64,000 bases of DNA from Adenophora triphylla var. japonica (taxonomy: Eukaryota; Streptophyta; Magnoliopsida; Asterales; Campanulaceae), in assembly GCA_022495995.1 (NCBI GenBank), contig JAFEMH010002092.1, positions 27,501 through 91,500 on the forward strand. The letters are read 5' to 3'. Position 1 is the stretch's first letter, and every line of letters starts with the position of its first letter. Positions 36,236 to 47,394 of the stretch are shown piece by piece. The notes beneath the pieces are model-generated. The model was not told the DNA's origin and made no database searches. It saw nothing but the letters and a program-made list of their open reading frames with translations. Made by a program: the position numbers and the translations under genes.

Positions 36236-37575
36236 ATCAATCTTCAAAATATGAATTCTTGTATGATGATTTTGTTGAAATATGGCGATTTTACAGCAGT
36301 TGAAAGATTTAGTAAGCTTTCATCTTTCAATACATTGGTTGATTTTGCTTGCAATAGATGTGAGGGAGGGTTTGAGGAAGAAATTTATGCGTTTTTCGTA
36401 TCTTTTACCTGAGAATTGTACTTGCCTATTACATAATGAGGATGATTTTACGAATATAGGATTTATTTTAGGTCGTAGTTATATTGAGTGTATTGAAATT
36501 CATTTGACACAAATTCTTACATTGGATTACAATGACTCGTCCTCATCTAATGTCTCAAGTATATGTAGTAGTCATTAATTGCCTGTTACTTTTTTTCGTC
36601 ATCCAAATAAGAAATTGAAAAGTGCAAAGTGGGTTAATGGTATAGAGGGTATTGGACAAGGTTTTAAAGGTGGAATTAGTGAGTTCAGAAACAAGTTGTG
36701 AAAGTATGTTGCAGCTGTTGGTTTTGACTTTATTTATTTGAAAAATGATAGTGAGCGTATTACTGTCAAATGTGTACACAAAGATTTGAGAGGTTGTCCG
36801 TGGAGGATTCACGTATCTGTTGAAGCTTCCAATGGCTTTGCTTATATACGGACTTTTGATCAGAATCATACTTGTGGGCATGTCTTCAATTCTGGACGTT
36901 GTTCAAAGATTACCTCTGATGTTCTTTGCGATATTATTGTTGATGATATTCGTTCTAAACCTTCGATAGGTCCTTCTGATGTTGTGAAGTTGTTGAAGGT
37001 AGATTATGGATTTGACATCACTTATAAAATTGCTTGGAGGGTTGTTGAAAAGGCGAAGGACATTGTGTTTGGTGAAGCAGAATTGTTTTACGATAAGCTT
37101 AGACCATACTTTTTAAAGATGAAACATTTGGATCCTACTAGCCACTTTGTTCTTGATGTTGACCCATCGTCCTTTCACTTAAAGAGGTGTTTTGTGTCAT
37201 TTAGGGCTTGTATGAAAGGTTTTCGTTCATGTCGGCCTGTGTTGTTTCTCGACGGCACTCATTTGCAAGGAAAGTATAAGGGTACAATGTTGGCAGCAAC
37301 ATCCAAAGATGGAAACTCTGATAACAATTTAACCGACATGCGCTAGCTTTACTCAAAATTGCATTTAGTTCACTGGTATTTATAGAAGTTCACAGTTGTT
37401 TTATATTACTTATATTATTATCTTCATTCTTATCATTTATAGGTCTTTTCAATGTCGTTTTTGCTATTGTTTATTCGGAAGATATTGATAATTGGACATG
37501 GGTCATTCAACAATTGGAACCTCTTATAAGAGGTATTAGAATTGTGTTTGTTATCGATCGTCACCAAGGGGTTAT
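36236..37575 (+). pseudogene. MuDR-like (MULE) transposase, disrupted and truncated
   Basis: The main frame at 36738-37346 carries the Mutator DNA-binding region (ITVKCVHKDLRGCPWRIHV with HTC-H following). It continues into the start of the MULE catalytic domain (VLFLDGTHLQGKYKGTMLAA), which holds the first acidic catalytic residue. Upstream frames encode a degraded N-terminus broken by stops at about 36576 and 36699. After an intron-like gap, 37440-37560 continues with LFNVVFAIVYSED-DNWTWVIQQL and FVIDRHQG, the second catalytic Asp region. The gene then ends abruptly where a copia LTR starts at 37576, removing the final Glu and the zinc knuckle. No clear GT donor was found for the gap. Confidence 0.85.
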
Positions 37576-39243
37576 TGTTGGGTTTTAGGGTTACAAACGC
37601 AGCGGAAGAACTTTATAAAACAACAAAACCCTAGCCTTGAATCTGTCTAGCATGAAGAGATGAAATCATATGAAATAGATTTTACATACCTTGTAGCGAT
37701 TATGTTTGTTCAAAACGAATCTCCAAAATTCAACCTTTGAATTTGTTGCCGAATCTTCTATCTTCTCCTTGATCTTCCTTGTAATGAATTAATCCAAGCT
37801 TTAGGTGATAACGGAATCACCCTCTAATGGTAATCCACACGCGAACGAACCAAGAACGAGTCTTGTAGGATTGCTAGATGATCCTCCGAATATTGAAACG
37901 CCTTTAAATAATCAATGGCTAAAATATGGAATTGATTTTGGGATTTCTTTGATTTTTGATTCTCAATCAAAGATCAAAACTCTAGAGTTTCATAAACCTA
38001 GAACAACATCATGTGTTTATGGCTGAGAGAAGGATTATATTTATACTTGTTATAAATCCCTAACCCTTAGGGAGAATCCTTGTCCAAACCAATAACCAAT
38101 CCAATAAAGCAAACGCGTACGGAAACTGAATTCGCCGTTGGCATGAGTCGTGCCTTAGGGTACGAGTTGTGCCCTTACAAAATCAGTCGTTCCCACGAGT
38201 CGTCCTTTATTTGGCAATCGTTCTGATTGAAGAAGCACAACTCGTGCCAGAGGGCACTAGTCGTCCACAATGCTAGAATGCCCACTCATCACGATTTGCC
38301 TTAAAACGCTGTCGTACTGGTTAAAGGGCATGAGTCGTGATCCTTGTCACGAGTCGTGACCCAGGGCACGAGTCGTGCTCCTGGTCACGAGTCGTGACAC
38401 TTCCCAAAATTCCAATTTTCAGTCAATTTCAAATTCGTTCTTTGTGTGTGACCCTTTAGAAATTATATTTATGTTGGTAGTGAGTCGAAACATCGACCTC
38501 ACAAGACATAAGTGGTTTCTAGCAAACCATTATATCAACCCAATTAATATAACATCAAAGCTTGATTCCTTGATAGATCAAATGTCACAATCCCTTTGTC
38601 CACGATGTCAAATTGAACATGAGTCATGGTCCTCGTCAACTCATATTGTTCAATGCTTTCTCGATTCTGAATATGTTCATAATCCAAGTACATTTGATCT
38701 CTATCAAATCTCTTGAGTGTGGCCACACATTTCATCAACACTATTCATCGAGGGGCTCAAGCAAACATCTCTTCTTGACTTATCATTCTTCCCTACAAGA
38801 ATTCAATCGTGCCAACATAGCCTTTATTGCTATCCTATTAAAGATAGTGTTAGACTACATCAAACACAATGTTCATCATGTGGAAGACGATGATAATCTC
38901 AGGTACAAAGGATTCAATGACACGACTATCATGAGATTTAATCATGACATATATGACTATAGACCATGTCATAAATCTCATCGGTAGGTCATGTCCAGTA
39001 CTTGTTCTCTAGCAAGTACCCATAAGTGTAATGTGCATCTTATGCATATAATCATCTTCATGATTATCCATTACCAACTTATACTAGTCATTCACAATAA
39101 CTAGGGACGCAGGTTATTATAATAAACATGTAAACATAAAATAAGCCAAATATACATGCTCCATAATAAATGATACCGACGATTACATAGCGGTTTAAGT
39201 TATAAGTTAAACATAACTAAACGCCTAGGGCATTACACCAACA
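37576..39243 (-). repeat. Ty1/copia 3' LTR, 1668 bp
   Basis: The plus strand starts TGTTGGGTTTTAGGG and ends GCATTACACCAACA. On the minus strand it therefore starts TGTTGGTGTAATGCC, directly after the purine-rich AAGTGGGAGAT (39244-39254), a classical polypurine tract. The adjoining sequence encodes copia RNase H, confirming a 3' LTR in minus orientation. It inserted into the MULE transposase gene. Between 38141 and 38398 it contains about ten copies of the palindromic motif CACGAGTCGTG or variants. Confidence 0.88.
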
Positions 39244-39275
39244 ATCTCCCACTTGCACTAGGCTTCATCTATGTA

Positions 39276-39868
39276 TCATATACCCATGGACATAACATGA
39301 CCATCATGATTTGCTTGTGCGAGGGGCTTTATAAGTGGATCCCCAATGTTATCATCGGTTGATACTTTACATATATTAATGTCTCCCCTATCAATGAACT
39401 CTCGAATGAGATGGAAACATCTAAGTACATGTTTGGATCGCTGATGTGACCTTGGTTCCTCCAAAGACCAAGAACGCATCCTTAGTTCTTCTTAAGTACT
39501 TAAGGATCATCTTAACTGCCATCCAATGGTTCTCACTAGGATCAGATTGGTATCGACTCGTCATGCTAAGAGCATACGAGACGTCGGGTCTAGTACAAAT
39601 TATGGCATACATGATAGATCCAATAGCCGAAGCGTATGGAACCTCATTCATCCTCTATCGCTCACCAGTTGTCTTAGGACACTGATTCTTGCTAAGAGTA
39701 ACACCATGACCCATTGGCAAGTTACCTCTCTTAGAATTTTCCATCTTGAATCTTCTAAGAACCTTGTCAATGTAAGTACTTTGACTCAAATCAATTATCC
39801 TTTTAGATCTATCTCTATAGATCTTGATGCCAAGGATGTAAGCGGCTTCACCCATATCTTTTATTGAG
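39276..39868 (-). pseudogene. Ty1/copia pol remnant (RT end and RNase H end)
   Basis: Minus-strand frames read YILGIKIYRDRSKRIIDLSQ, STYIDKVLRRF and PYASAIGSIMYA-ICTRPDVSYA, then KMILKYLRRTKDAFLVFGG (all the copia RT C-terminus). They jump straight to EPRSHQRSKHVLRCFHLIRE and DPLIKPLAQ (end of RNase H). Roughly 95 residues of RNase H, including its catalytic core, are missing at about 39450, so there is an internal deletion. Upstream RT, integrase and gag are absent beyond 39868. The fragment belongs to the element whose 3' LTR is at 37576-39243. Confidence 0.85.
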
Positions 39869-39869
39869 A

Positions 39870-40689
39870 AACATTTCCCTAACCAAGACTTGACAGTCTC
39901 TTACTATCCCTACCTAACCGACTAACCCTAGAGAAAGAGAAGTAGAGAACTGTGAGAAGAGAGAAGGACACGCTCCGCTCCTCACACCGATCCCTTACCG
40001 TCGCCTCGCCGACGCCGCCTTGCCGCTGGTCAATTTCACTCTTTTCCGGATCTGAGTAAGTTTTACTGTTGGGTTTTTGCTAATTATGTCTAGATGAAAT
40101 GGGGATAGTTTGAAGTTTTAGGGTTTTGGAGGTTTTACTGTGAATAACCCAACCCTTCACACTACTCTCTACTTCATTCATTTCATTTATTTTACCCTTC
40201 CATTCCATTTATCTATGTTTATTTATTTCCCTTTTTGTTTCAAATCTTGAAGGATTTGCATACAAACGGTATTTTCTTGGGCAAAAGTTGTTGTTTCTTT
40301 TCACGTTTTTGTGTTATCTTCTATAAATGACTTTTTTCCATTTCTGGTAATGATAAAACACTGGTCTTTGCATTTTCCTCTTTTGTTTCTAAGGTACCAT
40401 TTTTATTTTTATTTTTTGTCAAAGTGTTCATCAGGCTGTTTGACATAATCCTCTTGGTATTGGGCTGGGCCGAATATTGGGCTGGACTTGGTATTGGGCT
40501 GGGCTGGGTATTGGGCCTCAAATCAAATACTCGAATTGAATCGAATAATTCGAATATCAATTTCGAATCAAATATGAATCAATTTTTTTATTCAAATACG
40601 AATCGAATACGAATACAAATTGATTTTAATATTCGAATACGAATCGAATACGATGATATTCGATTCGATTCGATTCGTTTACACCCCTA
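39870..40689. other. Spacer with gene-leader-like sequence and a hAT-type end
   Basis: At 39930-40050 the sequence resembles a plant 5' leader and short first exon (CT-rich, GCC-rich, then a GTAAG-like donor), but no protein family is recognisable. At 40480-40689 there are many repeats of GAATCGAATA. They end TTCGTTTACACCCCTA, the reverse of a TAGGGGTGTAAACGAA hAT terminus. The left end of that element was not found, so it is truncated or very long. Confidence 0.5.
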
Positions 40690-43080
40690 CTCTCAGCCTC
40701 CAGCTCTTCCCTCAGCGCCTTCAACGAGCTGGCAGCTGCGGCTACGTCGGCCTCACCCTTGCCAACCCGTGCCTTGAGCTTTGAGATCTGGTCATCCACG
40801 GCCTTGTTTTGGATGTTTTCATAGGCGATCATGGTGGCAAGATGCAATATAGAAGCAACGTCAGCAAAAATACAAAAAGTAAAGAGTACGAGGAGGAAAT
40901 GACGAAGAAATTACCTCGCTAAGGATAAGGCCCTTCCTGTTGTCCATGTTTTCCTTGCTGGGCTTTGCCTTGATCAATCGATCAAGTAGCTCCTCGTCCA
41001 TAGCCCGTTGGACAACAACTCGGCCCAACCTAACCTGTGGGCCCTCCCGGGCTAACACATCTAGGCCTTTGAGGGTTGGCTGGAGGCCAAGTTGCCTGGC
41101 CAGCTGCTTGGCCTCTTGATAATCTTTTATAGTACGGGGGGTGAGTACTTGAGATGACGAGGCATCGGCAGCCCTCTTCGAGGAAGGTTCCCCCTTGGCA
41201 GATCATGAAGGTGGCCATTTCTGGCCTGACAACCTATGAACAAGGTCCGTCTCCTCGGCAGCAGGTGGATCGGCTTGCCTCTCCTCGGTTTCTACAGTTG
41301 GAACTTGGGGCTATGCCCCTCTACCAGTTGATTTTCTTGGCCTCCCAAGGACTCCTCGTCCACGGCCTCCCCGGTCGACTTGAACGGAACGACCACAGCC
41401 TCCTTTGTAGACAAGATCACTTAACGATGTGTGGCATCATCCTGCTTTGGTTGATGGCCGAGGTCTTAGAGGCCCTTCTCTTTGCCTTTGCCAGAGCAAG
41501 GGGGTCAGCATTCTTCGAAGACATCTCTTCTTCTTGATCGGCGGTCAAGTCTGCATCAACGAGGAAGAAACAGTTAGTCCTTACAACGTGGATAAATAAC
41601 AAGAGAAACTTCACAAGAATGAAGTATGAGGAAAGATAAAAAATTACAGCCAACGACATCTTCTTCTCTTAGATACTGGTCCTTGGGATCAAGTTTGCAG
41701 CGATCACACTCTGAGTGGAAGACCAAACCGGGATGAATCCTCCAATTGGGAAATCTCCTTCCTCTAATGACGGGGACAAGGGGCATCAACCCGTCCCTAG
41801 GTCCTGGCAGGATCCCGGCCTGGATATAGTACCGGTCATCCGTCTCTAACGCGAACCAGTCAAGGAGGCCTACCTCAGAAAATTCTGTTAGCTGAGCTAT
41901 TAAAGCCTCGGTCCACTCAGCTCTCTTTACAGCCTTGGGCGTGGCAGGAAGATGCGTGGGAGCAGCAAACTCCCAACCTTGTCGGGTCTCAACTCTTATT
42001 ACAAGCCAGATACCTTGCTAGACATGGGAAGAATAATTTTAGGTTTCTTGGGGTCACTCCTTATCACAACCAGCTTGGAGTCCTTGATGTACCCTACAAT
42101 GAAAAAAATGATGGAAGGCTGATTGGGTAGGCTCAAACCCTAAACTATGGCACAGCACGATGAAACCTTCGAGGAACCTAATGGCATTGGCTCCCAGCAT
42201 GGCCGGGACAGCCTGCATGTCTCCTAAAAACTCATTGATGAAGGGATCTAAAGGAAGTCGAAGTCCTTGCTGAAATTGTTTGAAGAAAAAATGGACATGG
42301 TTTAGGCTATAGTAGAATTGGGTCTCCTCTTCCTCGGTTTCAAAGGTAGTACAAGGGAAGTAATTTAATTTGTACTCCTCCCTCGGAACTCCATACTTGG
42401 AATACAACTCCTCCAGCATCGGCTCACCGGCCTTAACTTTTCTGGGTCTAGGAACATAAACCCTACCTCGGTCAGATCTCCCTCGGATGGCTCCTCCTCG
42501 GTCAGATCTCCCTCGGCCTTCAACTTGTTCTCCCGCAACAAACGCGTCAACAATGTTAACCGACGTCGAGGGACCACTCGTACTGGCTCCACTTCCTCTT
42601 CCCGTCATATCTGCATAAAATCGAGGAAACAAGTATCAGCGAAATCTTCCAAGTCATAGGAAGGATGGGGAAGAGGAAGATTACCCCTCCTCGTCATATA
42701 AACTAAGGGCGAGGAGGGAGCCTTAACCAACAAGGGAGGATGGCTTAGATGGTCCGACGTCAGGTAAAATAGTATGATGTGGTCAATCACCTCGGCCCAT
42801 CTATGGAATACAACAATGTTTTGGGAGCCTGCATCAACTCGATCAATCCTATACTTGCTGGGATAACGAAGGTCTTCTCTCGGACATCCGTACCTCGTCA
42901 ACATCTCTCCAATTTCTAATAAGGGCACCAACAGCCATGGCCCATTGTCCCTTCGATAAACCCTAAGATTTCCCCTGTGGTAGCCATGGATAACACTGGG
43001 GTATGTTGCCAAGAATGGGCCATTTCTAAAAAGGAATGAAGGAGCAAGAAGGTTCAAGAAAGGGATCAAGAACAAAAACT
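40690..43080 (-). pseudogene. Antisense extra ORF of a Tat element (gypsy-type transposon domain)
   Basis: Minus-strand frames at 42605-43075, 42054-42632, 41574-41789, 41417-41659 and 40626-40847 encode pieces of one protein family. A central domain reads LPLDPFINEFLGDMQAVPAM and NAIRFLEGFIVLCHSLG, as in the putative gypsy-type transposon domain (Pfam Transposase_28-like). A coiled-coil tail reads SKLKARVGKGEADVAAA and LKALREELEAE. Such ORFs are known in Tat-lineage elements as extra ORFs antisense to pol, lying before the 3' LTR. That fits the plus-strand LTR at 43640-44419. Frames are discontinuous, so introns or frameshifts are present. The function of these ORFs is unknown. Confidence 0.7.
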
Positions 43081-43640
43081 CATAAAAATCTTCAAAAGTT
43101 CATCAATGGCGGTTTCTCAAGATCGAACTCAACAAAACCTAGAAAACACAAATTAAAATACATAAAATAGCAAAGGGAGAAGAAATTATACCTTTTCAGT
43201 TGAAGAATTGATGAAAACGAACGGACAAATCGAACGATTGTGATAATTTGGGCACTCGAACTCAAGAACACGAAGAGGGTTTTTGAACCCTGCTATTTCG
43301 CTCTCAAATGCAAAGGGTGATAAAAGATTGGAATTGAAAAGGGATTTAGATTTTATACCCTCAAGTACGGGTCAGGTCCGAAATCAAAACGGGTCACAAT
43401 GGATCGGACGCCGTCCTTGCCCCAAGCATTAAATGTGATAGTGGGTTTCCAAGATGTGTCAGACGTCGTGGACCACGCCCCATCATTGCACTAGTAACCG
43501 ACAGATATTGAAACGACACGGATATTGAAACGACATGGATATTGAAGCAACACTTGCCACGTGACCCCTGTTCGTATTCTCGTAAGCCGAGGTAGAGCTC
43601 ACTTCCTCCCCGACATAGCCGAGCTAGGAAGTCGGGGGCC
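43081..43640. other. Region between antisense ORF and Tat LTR
   Basis: This is about 560 bp of non-coding sequence, presumably the leader or promoter of the antisense ORF on the minus strand. It ends in a purine-rich AGGAAGTCGGGGG (43628-43640), a good candidate for the plus-strand polypurine tract of the Tat element. Confidence 0.45.
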
Positions 43641-44419
43641 ACTTAACAGTATAAACCGAGATACGAACTTGGGCTAGTCCGGGCAAGACCCAAATGGATT
43701 GGGCCCTAAACGTAATCCATAAAGTCTCATATACGAGGAAGGAAATGGCTTCCTCGTACCAAGCCACCTCGTCATTCCCCTAGGTCGTCCTAGACTTAGC
43801 AGGCGAAATGATTAAGGCCCAACTCAATACCGAGGGAGACCTCCCTCCAAGGCCGAGCTGAGCTCCCTTGACGACGAGGAGGCCTCCTCGGCTATCAAAC
43901 CACCAGGACTTGGGTTTCCCCAGTTCCCTCTTATCTCTTCCCTGGCTCAACGTAGGAAGACCTGGCTACGTATGATGAGGAGAGGCCAGCTCAGCTTACG
44001 TGCAGAAGTGCAGTTTACGTTGTCCTATTCAAATTGGGACATTGAGCAGTTATAATCTCCCTAGGATTGTAATCACCTTACATACAAATTCAGGTCCAAC
44101 AAGGACTCCTCAATTATAATCGTCTTAGGATTCATATCTTATCTCTTAGCAATTCAATTCAATATGGATTATACATTGATATACCTATAAATACAAGCCA
44201 TAATTCACATTATTTAATACGTGATCTTTTGACTCTAAACTCTTGTCAATTGATTTCTCTCTCACACAAAGCAAATACTTACTCTCACGCCGGAGGACCT
44301 TGGCCGGAGAAGCCCCGGCTTAGTTTACGTGTTTGTTTCTCTGTTTCACGCTATTCAATCACTGGAATATAACCTACCGCCGGATTTGGGCTGATCCGAT
44401 CGTTTCTGGCAGCATCATG
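43640..44419 (+). repeat. 3' LTR of a second Tat-lineage element
   Basis: The LTR follows the purine-rich tract and carries TATAAATA at about 44186. Near the end it carries a block reading CTCACGCCGGAGGACC and GGCCGGAGAAGCCCC, like the GCGTCGGAGG...CCGG block in U5 of plant Tat LTRs. The right edge is placed near GGCAGCATCA at 44419 and the left near 43645; neither has a verified terminal dinucleotide. Only the 3' portion of the element remains, truncated on the left at 40690, exactly at a hAT-type terminus. Confidence 0.6.
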
Positions 44420-44715
44420 TTATATACAGAGAATTCCATATATAACATGCCAAAGTCATGAGCAATTCTTAGTTCTTTTATATGGTAAATCTAAGTGTGT
44501 TTAGCAACTCAAATTTTAATGACAGATTTTAAATTGAAAACAATAATAATAATTTATAATTTAGTTATCTATGCTTGTATAATTTTTGCAATTTGTTATC
44601 CTATATTGTAAATTGGTCATTCCGATTACTAACATTGTCATTTTATTGCAAATTGATATAAAAACTAATAATATGTTAGTTTTTGATTGAATCAAATTAA
44701 TGTCATATACATGAC

Positions 44716-45403
44716 TAGGACTGGCTTGGTAAGTATATCGATTGTATTTCGCTTATACAGTAACAATCAAATTTAACTAGATACATAAAAATATATACCA
44801 TTATCAACCGACTAAGTTGATATACCAACTTAGTTGGTACGTTTGTTACTCGATTGATACGGTTGCTACTAAACTCTATCAAATGTAAAATTAAAATCCA
44901 AAAAATATTACATTATCTTCAAAATAAATCATAACCCACATACAATCCGACCTAATAAAGACATTTTGCTTGAATATCCGACCCAATAAAGACATTTTGA
45001 TTGAATATCCGACCCAATAAAGACATTTTGCTTGAATTGGGAGTTAAATAAAGTGAATTACTACCCACCAACGATGAATACGGTGACGCTAATGAATCAA
45101 AATTAAGAAAAATAAAGAGCAAAGACATTTTAGGAAGAGGAAATGTGAGCACAAGAAATAAACCCCAAACCATAGTTGTAGTCAATAGTAAAGAACAAGA
45201 AAAAAATTAAATTGAAAATAACTTTGATTAGATTTATTAGAAAGAGAAAAATTGAGAGAGAAAAGTACGTAATTTGTTACATGTGAAAATGGAAACTGAT
45301 TGTATGGAGGCAAATCGCCGGGAGGGGGAGAGAGAGAGAGAGTGACTTGTGAGAAATGAGAATAGAGAAAGTCAACAATCAAATTAGGGATAGAAGAAAA
45401 TTT

Positions 45404-45488
<85 letters not shown>

Positions 45489-45713
45489 AAAATATTTTAT
45501 ATTTATATAAAAATTAATATTTTTAAAAACTATAATCGTTACTTGGTATACCAACCAACATTAAATCTATTTACCCTGTACTAACCAATTATATAAATTG
45601 TTACGGTACTACCGTACCAACATTTCGGTATACCGATTTTCACGTACCAATTATAATTGTTACGTTTGGTACACAAGTTGATTGATATGGATTTGATTTT
45701 TTTGTCAGCCCTA
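44716..45713. mobile_element. Non-autonomous hAT element (998 bp)
   Basis: The left end is TAGGACTGGCTTGG and the right end in reverse complement is TAGGGCTGACAAAA. The 8-bp TSD TACATGAC is perfect at 44708-44715 and 45714-45721, as expected for hAT. Subterminal regions are rich in GGTACG, GGTATACC and CCAACTTAG motifs. The interior holds three copies of a ~33-bp repeat (around 44955-45040, core TATCCGACCCAATAAAG) and an (AT)n tract. No transposase is encoded. Confidence 0.85.
45407..45486. repeat. (AT)n microsatellite inside the hAT element
   Basis: About 80 bp of pure AT dinucleotide. Confidence 0.95.
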
Positions 45714-45721
45714 TACATGAC

Positions 45722-46007
45722 CTTTTAAGGGACATGTTGGTTATTTTAGACCCGTTCTTGTAATTTGATTGTTAATTTTAACTTTTTCACTTTCATTTTT
45801 AACTCCTCACTTTCAATTTCAACCCTCTCACTTTCAATTTCAAATTAAAAACTCCTTCCCCCAATATGAAATTTTCATATCAACCCTCGACACCACCATC
45901 ACCACCACCACTTCAATCACCACCACCACCAATATTAACATACCCAAATTAATTTATTGCACATCAATTTCGACACAATGTCAATCTCCACCCAAATCGA
46001 ATTAGAA
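45722..46007. other. Spacer before the LTR element
   Basis: AT-rich, then CCACCA-rich from 45890 to 45940. A short frame encodes Pro-rich or Thr-rich peptide depending on phase. I see no recognisable gene. The LTR element inserted in TTATT at 46008. Confidence 0.4.
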
Positions 46008-46971
46008 TTATTTGTAAGCTTTGATAAATATTGAAGAAGATATCTTGAGTTTTATTGATATTGTAAAGGCCCTATTTATACATAACAAGAGGAAGTAAAT
46101 AAGGTAATAATAAAATCTAATATGACTAGGATTATAATATAGTAAATATAATTCTAATTGGAGAATACTTCTAACTAAGGTAATTTTCCTAAGTTGGCTC
46201 AATACCAACTTAGGTAACTGAATATTTGGTGAATCTCCTTCTTTATCTCTAACATGCCCCCGCAAGATAGACGACTGATATGAGAGTCCAATCTTAGACA
46301 TTATGAAGATTTGCTGTTACTGCAGGCTTTGTTGTTGTAAAAGATTTTGTTATTTGTTGAAGACTTTGTTGTTGCTGAAGACTTTGTTGTTGTTTTTGTT
46401 GTTGTTGTTGTTTATTATGTCGTGATGACAATAATTTTACGTCGCAATGACGAGGAATTTTGTGTCTCAACGACGATTTTATGTCTCGACATAAAAATTA
46501 GGCTTGGTTTTTAAAAAGAGATTGAGTGAAGAGGCGAAAAAGAATACTCAACGTTACATTGAGATAAGAAAAAAAAGTTTAAGAAAGAGATGACACAATA
46601 GCGTCGCCAATTTTGAAGTGACCAAAGAGATGACCAATTTGAGAATGAGAGTTAATTTGAGATAAAAATAGATTTTTTTGGAAGACGTGTGGCATGACCT
46701 TGCAAGACAATAGACACGGCAGTGCAAGGTTTTTTTTTTATCCAAAAAATAACAAAGAAAAATTTAAGAGGAGAAAGGAAAATTACAAGGGAAATGAAGA
46801 CCCGAGCCATCACTAATGAGAGGACTAAGAGAGGGTGAGATTGTACCTACCAAGACACTAAGTAATAATTTGTCTTGTCGGAACCAAGTCTCATAGGCAG
46901 GGTTGGAGACGGTTGTTTGGTTTTGGGTTGGCAGGGTAGGATGTGTTGTTTCGGTTGTGGTGGAGGAGGCG

Positions 46972-47190
46972 TCAGCGGCGGTGGTTTGGGAGGGAGCAAT
47001 TAGGGTTCCATTTATATATTGGTAAAGGCCATGACCAAGTAGGGTAGCTTTTAATTGGATCTTTCAAGCAATGTAATTTGTTGGTGTAAGTTGAAGGATG
47101 TGAGAGAGAGAGAGAGATGGCAATAAGGGGTTTGGTTGGTTTGGTTGGTTCGGCCGGATTGGTGAGGTAGATAGTAGCTTCGACAGCCAT
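46972..47190 (-). CDS. 72-aa ORF just inside the 5' LTR of the small LTR element
   Basis: On the minus strand the first ATG, about 40 bases after the primer site, opens a frame beginning MAVEATIYLTNPAEPTKPTK, rich in Thr, Pro and Ser. It has no similarity I recognise to gag, and no zinc knuckle or hydrophobic segment. It sits where gag would begin, so it could be a gag remnant, captured host sequence or chance. The remaining interior is GTTGTT-rich on the plus strand and non-coding. Confidence 0.3.
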   Translation of the reverse strand: MAVEATIYLTNPAEPTKPTKPLIAISLSLSHPSTYTNKLHCLKDPIKSYPTWSWPLPIYKWNPNCSLPNHRR

Positions 47191-47394
47191 GGAGAAAAGA
47201 AGAAAATAAAAATTTTATTGGTGATCTAAGCTCTGATACCATGTAAGCTTTGGTAAATATTGAAGAAGATATCATGAGTTTTATTGATATTGTAAAGGCC
47301 TTATTTATACATAACAAAAGGAAGTAAATAAGGTAATAACAAAACCTAATATGACTATGATTCTAATATAGTAAATATAATTTTAATTGGAGAA

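Noticed and set aside
38141..38398. Regularly spaced palindromes resembling a CRISPR array
   Set aside because: The spacing is irregular, the context is a plant copia LTR, and no cas-like genes exist.
41154..41537. 127-codon plus-strand ORF
   Set aside because: It is a shadow of the minus-strand antisense ORF, whose frames there carry the recognisable Lys/Arg-rich and coiled-coil features.
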